From the NCBI GenBank assembly GCA_002405485.1, contig DHLW01000053.1, positions 90,368 to 114,802 of the forward strand: a DNA stretch of 24,435 nt, given 5' to 3'. Below are positions 15,266 to 22,719 of the stretch, piece by piece (position 1 is the first letter of the stretch; the number at the start of each line of letters is the position of its first letter). Below the pieces are notes generated by a model. It ran no database searches. It was given only the letters and a program-made list of their open reading frames with translations, and had not been told where the DNA came from. Both the position numbers and the translations under genes were made by a program. The DNA comes from Phycisphaerales bacterium UBA4658 (GTDB lineage Bacteria > Planctomycetota > Phycisphaerae > Phycisphaerales > UBA1924).

Positions 15266-16333
15266 CTATCGCGTGTGCTCGCCCTTGTCCGCCGCCTGGC
15301 CGGCGAGATCGGTCATCTCGCCGTCGTCCATCAGGTACAGACTGACGAGCCAGTCCTTCACGAGGTAGGGATCCACTCGCAGGATTCCCGAGAGGGTGCC
15401 GCTGACGCGCATGCGATCGTCGCCGACGGCGGCCTTCTTCAGCTTGACCTCCACCGCGTCAAAGGGCGTGGGGGGCACGCCGATGCAGCAGCCGTCCCAC
15501 TGGTTGAGCATCACGAGCATCTCGTCGTTGCTTTGCGCCATGAGCGGGAAGGCGATGTACCCGGAGATCTTGACCCACTTGCCGTCGAGCATCCGGATGC
15601 GATCGGGGATGATCCTGCGGCCAAGCCGCGGCTGATAGGTGTCCTGAGCCGAAAGGAGCATCTCCCAACTGACGCGATACGGATTGCCCTTGCTCCCGTC
15701 GCCCTTGATGACAAAGCGATCATCGACGAGCGTTGTGCCGTCGTCCTGCGCAACGAGCTTGGCAGGAGCGTTGGGATCCGACGGCGGCGCGCTCGATGCG
15801 GGCCGCGCCGCCGCGGGAATGTTCGTCCCCGGCAGCGTGGAGACGCTCACCGCCGGCTGGTCATCCAGCGAGGGCGGGGGCGTGACGGGCCTGATCGCCA
15901 GATCGTCGCCGCCAACCAGGTTCGCCAGTTCCAATCGGAGGGCCGCCAGGGTCTCGCTGGACGCGGCGGGCGCAGAGCTTGGCGCGGGGGCAGGTGCAGA
16001 AGTTGGTGCGGGGGCCGGCGCGGGTGCAAGGGCATCGGCGGGCAGGGTCGGCTGATCGGCGGGGGCGCCGGTCGGAGCGGAGGGCGTCGCGGGCTCCGTT
16101 CCCACGGGTGAAGCCCGGCTGATCGGGGGCTCGACCGGGGTCGCCGGTACCTCGGGCCTTGCAACCGCCGCCTCGGCGATGGGACGGTCGCGTGTTGCGG
16201 GACCCGCAGGCGGCTGTTGCGTTGTCGCCGACGGGGTCAGGACGGGCGATGGTGAGGATCGGCCGGCACGCATCCACCAGAGCCCCGCCGCGAGCAGGAT
16301 GAGCAGAGCCAGGATGATCCAGAATGTCCTCAC
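15266..16333 (-). CDS. Membrane-anchored DUF3299-like protein
   Basis: 355 residues. One N-terminal membrane helix (about 4-21, TFWIILALLILLAAGLWW) is followed by a long Pro/Ala-rich linker (about 27-130) with (AP)n runs. The C-terminal domain (about 215-345) contains DGKWVKISGYIAFPLMAQ, FLMLN-like LVMLNQWDGCCIGVPPTP and a VSGTLSG strand. This matches the DUF3299 pattern, in which a Cys-containing, proline-rich loop follows a G-Y/F-V/I-P strand. Start GTG 16333 with AAAGG upstream. It is downstream of an FtsX-like permease on the same strand; such DUF3299/ABC groupings are known in gammaproteobacteria, some of them zinc-responsive. Two adjacent Cys in the loop could bind metal. Function unknown; an accessory role for the transporter is inferred. 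Confidence 0.75.
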   Translation of the reverse strand: MRTFWIILALLILLAAGLWWMRAGRSSPSPVLTPSATTQQPPAGPATRDRPIAEAAVARPEVPATPVEPPISRASPVGTEPATPSAPTGAPADQPTLPADALAPAPAPAPTSAPAPAPSSAPAASSETLAALRLELANLVGGDDLAIRPVTPPPSLDDQPAVSVSTLPGTNIPAAARPASSAPPSDPNAPAKLVAQDDGTTLVDDRFVIKGDGSKGNPYRVSWEMLLSAQDTYQPRLGRRIIPDRIRMLDGKWVKISGYIAFPLMAQSNDEMLVMLNQWDGCCIGVPPTPFDAVEVKLKKAAVGDDRMRVSGTLSGILRVDPYLVKDWLVSLYLMDDGEMTDLAGQAADKGEHTR

Positions 16334-16383
16334 ACGTGCCTTTCAGATCGAGTGCCGGGTCTCGGCGTGATGGCCTTGGGTGG

Positions 16384-16439
16384 CACGCTGGTCCCCAGCG
16401 TGACTCTTGAATCGATCCGCGGGGGACCCGCGGACCAGC
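16384..16439. repeat. Nested inverted repeats between permease and DUF3299-like gene
   Basis: Two perfect hairpins stand side by side: CACGCTGG-TCC-CCAGCGTG (16384-16402) and CCGCGGG-GGA-CCCGCGG (16417-16433). In addition, GCTGGTCC (16387-16394) pairs with GGACCAGC (16432-16439), giving an alternative long-range stem. The layout resembles REP-type palindromic units. In the permease-DUF3299 transcript it would form stable intercistronic hairpins. Confidence 0.6.
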
Positions 16440-16469
16440 CAAGGTAAACCACCTGCAACCCAACCAGTG

Positions 16470-17855
16470 TTACCCGATGGGCTTCAGATTGTTCGCCACC
16501 GGCGTGCGATAGGCGAGCAATGCGGGGACCACCCCGGCCAAAGCGGCCAGGAGGACCGCTCCGATGCAGACGGTCAGGACGAGCTCGGGTGCCAGGGCCG
16601 GCGGGATGGACAGGCCGATCTCCCGGCGGAGGACCTGCGCCACGACCTGCACGCCCACGAGGGCGAGCACGACGCCGGCGACGGCGCCCGCGAGGCCGAT
16701 CATCGCGGCCTCGGGGACGACCAGCGAGAAGACGCGGCCCTGGGTGCAGCCGAGAACGCGGAGGACGGCGATCTGGCGGCGACGCTCGGTCATGGAGTTG
16801 TAGAGCGCGAGCATGATGCCCACGCCGCTGGAGACCAGGACGACCACAGCCATGGCCCGCAGGATCCAGTCGACGTTGCCGATGATGCGGAAGAGCGTGT
16901 TCATCTGCTGCAACGGCTGGGCGACGGTGATGGTGGGATCGGAGCGGAGCTTGGCGAAGACGGGGGGGAGTGAGGCCGAGACGTCGCTGCCGCGGCGTGT
17001 GAGGACGCGCAGATAGATGCCGGTGATGAGCTTGTCGCGCTCCAGCAGGTCGGCCATCGTGGTGGTTTTGATGGATGGATCCTCGATCTTGCGGCGGTCG
17101 TGGGCGTGGATGATCCAGCCGCCATCGAGATGGGTGATGAGCGCGCGATCGTGCGGGGTGCCGGTGGGTTTGAGGACGCCGACGACGCGATAGGTGAACT
17201 CGCGGTGGACGTGGGGCTGCATGGCGTTGGGGTCGCCGAGCTGCCGGGACTGGGATGTGCCGTGGGTGAGATGCAGCGTGTCGCCGAGGCGCAGGCCCGT
17301 GGCTTTGGCGGCGGCGGAACCGACGACGACTTCGAAGGCGTGGGCTTCGGGGATCGGGGGCTTGCCGGCGTCTTCGGGCGCGGGATCGGTCGGGCCGCGG
17401 AGGGCCCCCCCCGCGGCGAGTTGCCAGGTCTCACCCTCGCCGGGCTGGAAGTCGGTGAAGAAGTTCGGGAGCGTGGCGAGCACGGGCTGGCCGAGGTACG
17501 AATCGCCCTGCTGCGTCGGGATCGCGTATTCCAGCGGCAGGTTGCCGGTGATGCGCTCATACTCGGCCCAGGTGATGGGGCGCGGCGGGGGGTTGGCGTA
17601 GAAGATGCCGTTGAGCACGCTGACGAGGGGTGAAGAGTCGCGGCTGACAAGCAAGTGCATGTTGCCCCCGCCGCGGGCGAAGGCCTGGTGCGATGCGTCG
17701 CGCATGAGCAGCAACACGAGCAACAGCGCGACGGCGACGGCGACCGAGAGCACCGTGGTGGCGGTGCTGAAGAGTCGCACGCGGAGGGAGCGGAGGATGA
17801 TGGTGAGGTCGGTCACGGGGGAGGGAGGAAAGAAGGCATCGAGGGAACGAGGCAT
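16470..17855 (-). CDS. FtsX/MacB-like ABC transporter permease
   Basis: 461 residues with the four-helix MacB/LolC layout. One helix lies near the N-terminus (about 33-50), then a large extracytoplasmic MacB-PCD domain (about 55-315, including VVVGSAAAKATGLRLGDTL). Three C-terminal helices follow (VVVLVSSGVGIMLALY, MIGLAGAVAGVVLALVG, VCIGAVLLAALAGVVPALL). The coupling segment ERRRQIAVLRVLGCTQGRVFSLVVPEA is typical. Such permeases work with an ATPase in outer-membrane lipoprotein traffic or efflux across the periplasm. The ATPase at 19202-19882 is the evident partner. The first residues (ATG 17855) are encoded by a repeat tract, so the true start may be the GTG at about 17815. Confidence 0.88.
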   Translation of the reverse strand: MPRSLDAFFPPSPVTDLTIILRSLRVRLFSTATTVLSVAVAVALLLVLLLMRDASHQAFARGGGNMHLLVSRDSSPLVSVLNGIFYANPPPRPITWAEYERITGNLPLEYAIPTQQGDSYLGQPVLATLPNFFTDFQPGEGETWQLAAGGALRGPTDPAPEDAGKPPIPEAHAFEVVVGSAAAKATGLRLGDTLHLTHGTSQSRQLGDPNAMQPHVHREFTYRVVGVLKPTGTPHDRALITHLDGGWIIHAHDRRKIEDPSIKTTTMADLLERDKLITGIYLRVLTRRGSDVSASLPPVFAKLRSDPTITVAQPLQQMNTLFRIIGNVDWILRAMAVVVLVSSGVGIMLALYNSMTERRRQIAVLRVLGCTQGRVFSLVVPEAAMIGLAGAVAGVVLALVGVQVVAQVLRREIGLSIPPALAPELVLTVCIGAVLLAALAGVVPALLAYRTPVANNLKPIG

Positions 17856-17912
17856 CAAGGCATCGAGGGGTCAAGGCATCAAGGCATCAAAGCGGGGGAG
17901 GCAACGAGGCAT
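17831..17912 (+). repeat. Degenerate 8-bp tandem repeat tract
   Basis: About five exact or near copies of AAGGCATC, interspersed with variants such as GAGGGAAC and GAGGGGTC, lie with an 8-bp period mostly between 17833 and 17890. The last part is more degenerate. The tract overlaps the predicted start of the permease gene and precedes the plus-strand Kelch-like gene. The same purine-rich word occurs, on the other strand and with a 7-bp period, at 22659-22713. Confidence 0.7.
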
Positions 17913-17949
17913 ACGTGCGGGACGCCTGTGTCACCTGAAGACTGAACAG

Positions 17950-17976
17950 TTGAACTTGTGGATAAGTCTATACGAT
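17950..17976 (+). promoter_or_regulatory. Putative promoter of the Kelch-like gene
   Basis: TTGAAC (17950-17955) and TACGAT (17971-17976) are 15 nt apart, a slightly short spacing. TACGAT ends 6 nt before the ATG and there is no Shine-Dalgarno, again pointing to a leaderless message. Confidence 0.45.
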
Positions 17977-17982
17977 CGCACT

Positions 17983-19023
17983 ATGACGATAAGTCGGGAA
18001 GTCTTTTTGTCTCAGTGCAAGCGGCGGTTTGGAACGCGCAATCCGGAGCGAATGCGACTTGAGCACTGGGAGTGGATGGTTCGTCATGGTGGCGGCCCGT
18101 ACGGCGTCCGGGCCGATCTTGGGCTTGAGCCCAACTACCCCTCATTGAACGCCAGAGCAGACTGGTGCTTCAATCGATTCGGGATGACTCGAACCGCCAT
18201 GAATGACGGCCGCATCATCTGCGTGGCTGGCGAGCACGAAGACTCGTATGACCCGGATTTCTGCATCTACAACGATGTGATCGTTCTGCGGCCAGAGCCC
18301 GGCCAATCGAAGGTGACCGTCGACAGCGGCAGCGTCGAGATCTATGGGTACCCTGCAAAGGTCTTTCCGCCTACGGACTTCCATACTTCCACGCTCGTCG
18401 GCAATCGACTCTTTATCATCGGCCGATTGGGATACTCCGGAAAGTACAAGGTTGATCGCACTCCGGTTTTTGCCCTCGACACCAACACCTACGAGATCAC
18501 GAAGCCCGAAATCGGCGGCGATGATCCCGGCTGGATCTACAAGCATCATGCCTCTTTCGATCCCGCCACGTACGCCATCACAATCCGTTGGGGGAAACTC
18601 ATTCGCCCAGAGTTGGAAGACCCCGTGCTGTTTCGGGGCCTCTACAAGTTGCACTTGGCGGACATGCGATGGGAGATGCTCTGCGAATGTGAAGAACCCA
18701 GGCACTTCGTGATCGAACGTGAGAGAACACGGGACGACTTGGATCCACCTCAGGCCAACGACTTCAAGCCCATGTCGGCTCCATATGCATGGCTTCTGCA
18801 AGAGGTTCGTAGCCGTCTTGTCTTTGCTCTCGAAGTGGAAGGCGTGCGGATCACTTTCTCGAATGCGATTATAACCATTGGCGTCGCAGTCGAGGGCACC
18901 CTCAACCCCGAGGTGCGCGACTCAGTGCTCAAGGACATCGTGGCAAATCTCAATCGGCGTGGGGGTCACTGGGTGCTGCGCGAAGCCGAAGTGCACGACG
19001 ATTGGATGTTCTGGACTCAATGA
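17983..19023 (+). CDS. Kelch-like beta-propeller protein, uncharacterised
   Basis: 346 residues. I recognise a family that occurs in planctomycetes and related bacteria, sometimes beside ankyrin repeats: HWEWMVRHGGGPYGVR near the N-terminus, then RFGMTRTAMNDGRIICVAG, PDFCIYNDVIVL and VEIYGYPAKVFPPTDFHTST. A Kelch-like blade follows (LVGNRLFIIGRLGYSGK). The repeated pattern of a hydrophobic strand, GR/GY and a Trp (PGWIYKHHASFDPATYAITIRWG) suggests three or more propeller blades. There is no signal peptide, enzyme motif or ankyrin repeat. Base composition is visibly lower in GC than its neighbours, and the gene lies on the strand opposite the ABC genes it separates. This suggests later acquisition. 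The start ATG has TACGAT 6 nt upstream. Function unknown. Confidence 0.75.
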   Translation: MTISREVFLSQCKRRFGTRNPERMRLEHWEWMVRHGGGPYGVRADLGLEPNYPSLNARADWCFNRFGMTRTAMNDGRIICVAGEHEDSYDPDFCIYNDVIVLRPEPGQSKVTVDSGSVEIYGYPAKVFPPTDFHTSTLVGNRLFIIGRLGYSGKYKVDRTPVFALDTNTYEITKPEIGGDDPGWIYKHHASFDPATYAITIRWGKLIRPELEDPVLFRGLYKLHLADMRWEMLCECEEPRHFVIERERTRDDLDPPQANDFKPMSAPYAWLLQEVRSRLVFALEVEGVRITFSNAIITIGVAVEGTLNPEVRDSVLKDIVANLNRRGGHWVLREAEVHDDWMFWTQ

Positions 19024-19201
19024 ATCGAACTCCCCCGGCTGTGCGGCGACCCCATCGCGGGTTGCCTTATTTCTGTGTGACCCACGTAGGGGCGGCTGGG
19101 GCGAGTGCCTTTCAGATAACCCTTCAAACCGCACGTTGGAGCCACCACGGCCACTGCTTGGCTTCGGAATCTCGGTCACTGAACGGTTTTTGCAGAAGAG
19201 G

Positions 19202-19882
19202 TCAGGAAGATGCTGCGGGCGAGCGGAGGTCTTTGAGGTTGAGTGTGCGTGCGAAACGGGTTTGCATGCTGGGGTCGTGGCTGACGCAGAGCAACGCGGC
19301 GTTCTGCGATCGGCAGGCGGATTGGATCAGTTCGATGGCGGCGGCGGCGTTTTCCGGGTCAAGGCTGGCGGTGGGTTCGTCGGCGAGGACGAGCTCGGGG
19401 CCGCAGGCGAGGGCGCGGGCGACGGCGACGCGTTGCTGCTGGCCGACGGAGAGTTCTTCGGGCGGGGCGTCCTGGCGTTCGATGCCGAGGGCGGCGAGGA
19501 GCTTGGCGGCGCGGTCGGCGTGTTCAGCGCGCGGGATGTCGCTGAACATGAGGGCGACCATGACGTTCTCCAGTGCGCTGAAGCCGGCGAGGAGGTTGAA
19601 GGTCTGGAAGATCATCCCGATGTGGCGGCCGCGGAAGTGGTCGCGGGCCGGGCCGCGGAGGGCGTGGATGTTGCGACCGGCGACGTTCACCCTTCCCTCG
19701 GCAGGGTCGAGCAGGCCGGCGATGAGGTGCAGGAGCGTGGACTTGCCGGTGCCTGAGCCGCCGGTGAGGAGGACCTGTTCGCCTTGGGCGAGGGTGAGTT
19801 CGGGGAGGTCGACGATCCACGGGCCGCTGGGGGTGAAGCGGGCGCGGAGGGTGGAGATGGAGAGGGCGGGATCGGGAGACAC
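19202..19882 (-). CDS. ABC transporter ATP-binding protein (LolD/MacB type)
   Basis: 226 residues, a single nucleotide-binding domain. Walker A GGSGTGKST is at 41-49 and the Q-loop FQTFNL at 92-97. The ABC signature reads LSVGQQQR (144-151), with Gln where Gly is usual (LSGGQ). Walker B VLADEP is at 165-170, D-loop ASLD at 172-175 and switch His202 (VSHD). LolD/MacB/FtsE-type ATPases pair with four-helix permeases, and the permease at 16470-17855 is the natural partner although a Kelch-like gene lies between them. The start is GTG 19882 with TAAGCT 7 nt upstream and no Shine-Dalgarno. Substrate not deducible; lipoprotein release, drug/metal efflux or the DUF3299-linked zinc-type system are options. 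Confidence 0.92.
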   Translation of the reverse strand: MSPDPALSISTLRARFTPSGPWIVDLPELTLAQGEQVLLTGGSGTGKSTLLHLIAGLLDPAEGRVNVAGRNIHALRGPARDHFRGRHIGMIFQTFNLLAGFSALENVMVALMFSDIPRAEHADRAAKLLAALGIERQDAPPEELSVGQQQRVAVARALACGPELVLADEPTASLDPENAAAAIELIQSACRSQNAALLCVSHDPSMQTRFARTLNLKDLRSPAASS

Positions 19883-19889
19883 GTCGGGA

Positions 19890-19895
19890 AGCTTA
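19890..19895 (-). promoter_or_regulatory. -10-like TAAGCT 7 nt before the ABC ATPase GTG
   Basis: In the minus strand TAAGCT is followed by 7 nt and the GTG start. There is no Shine-Dalgarno. A partial -35 (CTGACC) lies 15 nt upstream. It fits the leaderless spacing seen at other starts here. Confidence 0.4.
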
Positions 19896-20054
19896 CCGCG
19901 GTGTGCGTGTGGTCAGACACCTGTTCCCCGGTGAAAGCGGAACTTTGCCGAGAAGGCCACCTGGAGATCACCAAATGCACGAACGGTGACACACGCCACA
20001 GAAGCTCGGGGATCTCGTCGTCGTCGCCCTCCTCGGACTTCTGCGGCGGTTGGG

Positions 20055-20414
20055 TCAATCAGCGGTTTCGAAGAGCTGCCACAGCCGACGGAGTTTCCCG
20101 CGCGCCCAGACACGTCCACATTCAGAGCAACGCACAAGAGCTCCTCGCTGAAGGTCAAAGCCACACTGGGGGCACACGTATCCAGCGCGTGCTCGCGCTC
20201 GCCGTGAGATTCGATCAACTTTCCAGAGATTGACAACTAAAACGACTAATGCAAACCCGGTAGTCGATAATGCCATCGCCTTCGGCAATGCGATCGATGG
20301 CCAGAACCAGCCGCATATGACGAGCGGCGCTACGAAGATATCCATCAAAACCGGTACAAGAAGCAATGGACGAATGACCGGCGGAGGAAGAGATAAAGTT
20401 ACCTTTAACCCCAT
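20055..20414 (-). CDS. Small membrane protein with C-terminal zinc ribbon (copy 1)
   Basis: 119 residues. Two hydrophobic segments (about 14-40 and 47-64) are followed by a basic stretch (RISRRARARAG). The zinc ribbon is CPQCGFDL (Cys81, Cys84) and RCSECGRVW (Cys96, Cys99), spacing CxxC-x11-CxxC. The predicted topology leaves the ribbon in the cytoplasm because of the Arg-rich hinge. It is a paralogue of the protein encoded at 20536-20877, with the same layout and identical Cys spacing. Such short ribbon proteins are common in planctomycetes and have no known function. No Shine-Dalgarno is visible; TATTGC lies 7 nt before the ATG. Confidence 0.72.
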   Translation of the reverse strand: MGLKVTLSLPPPVIRPLLLVPVLMDIFVAPLVICGWFWPSIALPKAMALSTTGFALVVLVVNLWKVDRISRRARARAGYVCPQCGFDLQRGALVRCSECGRVWARGKLRRLWQLFETAD

Positions 20415-20535
20415 GCGCTAAGCAATACCAATGTCGAAACCGTGATGGCGGTCCTGATCATTTTAAAGAGCGACATCCAAAGTGGGTGTGTGGGATAATT
20501 TTAGGATTGCCAGGACACTGTTCTCAGAAACGTAA

Positions 20536-20877
20536 CTATTTACCGAACCAAGCATATCTAAGATGCGTGTGGGTCCACGACGAGCCGCACTCAGGACATC
20601 TTAGTGGCTTTTGACTATGCAAATCATAGCCACATTTTGGACACACAAGTCCATTTTTCAATCTTGCGAGCGAGGTCAGTCTATGGACTTGTGCAACACC
20701 TAAGACGACATAGGCAAGACAAGCAATGCTGAATGCTATCCTCACGTACTCTGGCGGCCGCATCCACAGCACGAATGAGCCAGCAGACAGCCATGCACCA
20801 TTCAGAACAGCAAGCACCAATGGCCAGATCAACCACCGCCAGAGCACCCTTGGGGGAATCCGCCACTTGGACACCAT
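20536..20877 (-). CDS. Small membrane protein with C-terminal zinc ribbon (copy 2)
   Basis: 113 residues. Two membrane segments (about 14-38 and 44-65) precede VCPKCGYDL (Cys79, Cys82) and RCPECGSSW (Cys94, Cys97), spacing CxxC-x11-CxxC, then a short aromatic tail. The start lies 3 nt after the stop of the secreted protein gene (TAA-ATC-ATG), so the two are surely co-transcribed. It is a tandem paralogue of the gene at 20055-20414, separated by 121 bp with no recognisable gene. GC is low (near 50% by eye). A membrane regulator, chaperone or immunity-like role are all open. Confidence 0.75.
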   Translation of the reverse strand: MVSKWRIPPRVLWRWLIWPLVLAVLNGAWLSAGSFVLWMRPPEYVRIAFSIACLAYVVLGVAQVHRLTSLARLKNGLVCPKCGYDLHSQKPLRCPECGSSWTHTHLRYAWFGK

Positions 20878-20880
20878 GAT

Positions 20881-22719
20881 TTATCTCTCGACACAGATAC
20901 CCACATCGCGGAGGCAGTTCACGTAGTTTCGGATTGCGATGTCTCGATCAACCTCGTACACACGTTTTGCTGTAGCCTTACAGGACAAGTAGCTGCTCAA
21001 ACCACCCCAGAACCCACCAATTACGCCGCCGCAAATCGCAGCCGGTATTGCCGCAACCGCACCACATGCGCCCACGCCGGCACCGCATCCGGCACCAATT
21101 CCCGCGCCGCCAATAATATTGCCTGTGTCCCAAATGGTGCAGTTTGCAACCGCTCTGTTGTAAGCGTCAAGGGCATTCTGGAGCTCCTGCTGGAAGTCGC
21201 TCCAACATCCGAGACTTGTATTGTTCCAGAAGAAACAGTCAACGCCTCCGAGCTCGTTCGCACAACACCACATGAAGTCGCCAGGTTGCGGCCAGCGATC
21301 TCGCGGAGTCGGATCGACGATTGTTCCCGGTGTTGGCTGGAAACCTGGGGGAATGTCGCTGGTGAGGAGTACATCGTGGGCGATTGACTCGACCGTTGGC
21401 GACTCTGGAGCAAGTCTTGCTGAGAACACAGAGGCGCTCTCGACACTACTAAAGACGGCAACCGGATGCCCCACCCAGATTGGGCACGAACCATGACCAT
21501 TCAACGACGCCCGGCCGCCAATGACTACCGCATGGCGAGTGCCACCATCCGCACCAACGATCGTGGCGACACTCACGCTCGGATTGAAAGTCAAGACCTC
21601 AGGAATAGCTGCTCCGAGAGCATCGAGGGTTGTACGACCTGTAACTACTTGTTCTTGAGCGAGTGGCGTGACGGCTTGGAATCCGGTCATCGTTCCCATC
21701 GTGGTTATGTTGCCAGCGGAATCAACAACATTTGCCTGGGACGACGGCAGATCATCTCTCATCGCCAACGCGGTTGACCCCGGCGCAAACGTATATCCAA
21801 GTTGCACTGCTGCCTTGCTTGGATCGATTCGAGCAGCAAAAGCGGCACGCTGGAGACTGTTGACAGTGGCTCGCGATGCCGTCTCGGCCATCAAGCTGAA
21901 CATTCCGGGAGTCGTCCAGACACTTGATTGCGTAATGCAGATCGCAGAAATGTCGCTGGGATGCACCGGATCAGCGATATCGCAGCCCCCACGGCCAAAG
22001 GCACTCAAAAGCTCCGCACCTGAAGTAGCCGATGCGATCGGCACGAACGCCCAAGCCCTAGAAGAACTACCGCCGCACTGAGTCTCGAGCTCAAGACCAA
22101 CGCCAAGAATCGATGCGGAAGTCGAGCCGACTCCGATCGTTGCGACCATGATTCCACGTGAGAGCGTTGCAGGAACCCCCGATACCACGCCAGATCGGGG
22201 CATGCATGCCTGACTCGTCTCAATAGCCGTGAATCCTGGGAGCGGAGCAGAGAAACCGGGAAGATCTCTGTTCCACAGACGGGCTTCAAGCACCCCGTTT
22301 ACCCGGCGAACGACCACGACATCGCCGTCAAATGTACGAAAACCGCTTGAAGTCTCGATCTGAGCGAGCGCGGGCCGCACATACTCTTTTGTGAACCAGG
22401 GATCACGCATCGTGCCCGGTTCGGCACCGCAGTTGGGATCGCTTCCCGCGGCAAACCATGCGTTCTGAAAATCGAACACATCCTGTACAGACGAAGTGCC
22501 ATCGCGGTTGAAGTCGCCTGTTCCTGCAAACCAGTCGTTGAGGAATGCAAAGAGATCTTCGGTCGTCACCGATCCACTCTGCGACCAGTCAGCGGGGCAG
22601 TCGTTTGCTCGGGCTTGGGCACAAAGACCAATCGAAAGCAACAGGGCGATCAGATAGTGCTTGATGGTCGATGCTCGATGCTTGATGCTTGATGCCTGAT
22701 GCCTGATGCCTGAAATCAT
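20881..22719 (-). CDS. Secreted protein with dockerin-like repeats and glycine zipper
   Basis: 612 residues. Signal peptide about 1-38 (basic n-region, YLIALLLSIGLCA, cleavage after ARA). Residues 40-97 form two EF-hand/dockerin-like repeats: DWSQSGSVTTEDLFAFL, with a less canonical loop, and DFNRDGTSSVQDVFDF, with a full DxNxDGxxxxxD calcium loop. A large beta-rich region (about 100-480) contains no motif I recognise. A Cys-rich part (WCCANELGGVDCFFW) follows, then a hydrophobic Gly/Ala zipper segment (535-578, GGAGIGAGCGAGVGACGA) and a charged, Cys-containing tail. ATG 22719 has AGGAG 10 nt upstream. The start codon and n-region lie in or beside a 7-bp repeat tract. The dockerin-like segment is usually C-terminal in this group; here it is N-terminal. 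Function unknown; the zipper suggests membrane insertion. Confidence 0.78.
   Translation of the reverse strand: MISGIRHQASSIKHRASTIKHYLIALLLSIGLCAQARANDCPADWSQSGSVTTEDLFAFLNDWFAGTGDFNRDGTSSVQDVFDFQNAWFAAGSDPNCGAEPGTMRDPWFTKEYVRPALAQIETSSGFRTFDGDVVVVRRVNGVLEARLWNRDLPGFSAPLPGFTAIETSQACMPRSGVVSGVPATLSRGIMVATIGVGSTSASILGVGLELETQCGGSSSRAWAFVPIASATSGAELLSAFGRGGCDIADPVHPSDISAICITQSSVWTTPGMFSLMAETASRATVNSLQRAAFAARIDPSKAAVQLGYTFAPGSTALAMRDDLPSSQANVVDSAGNITTMGTMTGFQAVTPLAQEQVVTGRTTLDALGAAIPEVLTFNPSVSVATIVGADGGTRHAVVIGGRASLNGHGSCPIWVGHPVAVFSSVESASVFSARLAPESPTVESIAHDVLLTSDIPPGFQPTPGTIVDPTPRDRWPQPGDFMWCCANELGGVDCFFWNNTSLGCWSDFQQELQNALDAYNRAVANCTIWDTGNIIGGAGIGAGCGAGVGACGAVAAIPAAICGGVIGGFWGGLSSYLSCKATAKRVYEVDRDIAIRNYVNCLRDVGICVER
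22659..22713 (-). repeat. 7-bp tandem repeat inside the signal-peptide coding region
   Basis: Read on the minus strand the tract is GGCATCA three times, AGCATCA once or twice, AGCATCG and ACCATCA, with a clean 7-bp period. Because 7 bp is not a multiple of 3, it encodes a seven-residue cycle (GIRHQAS, SIKHRAS, TIKH), which forms the basic n-region of the signal peptide. Related words occur with an 8-bp period at 17831-17912. Confidence 0.8.

Noticed and set aside
16384..16439. Intrinsic terminator of the permease gene
   Set aside because: Neither strand has a T run after either hairpin.
17831..17912. CRISPR-like repeats
   Set aside because: The unit is 8 bp with no spacers; simple tandem repeat, not a CRISPR array.
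22659..22713. CRISPR-like or iteron array
   Set aside because: Seven-bp units are contiguous, lie inside a coding region and have no AT-rich or initiator gene neighbour.
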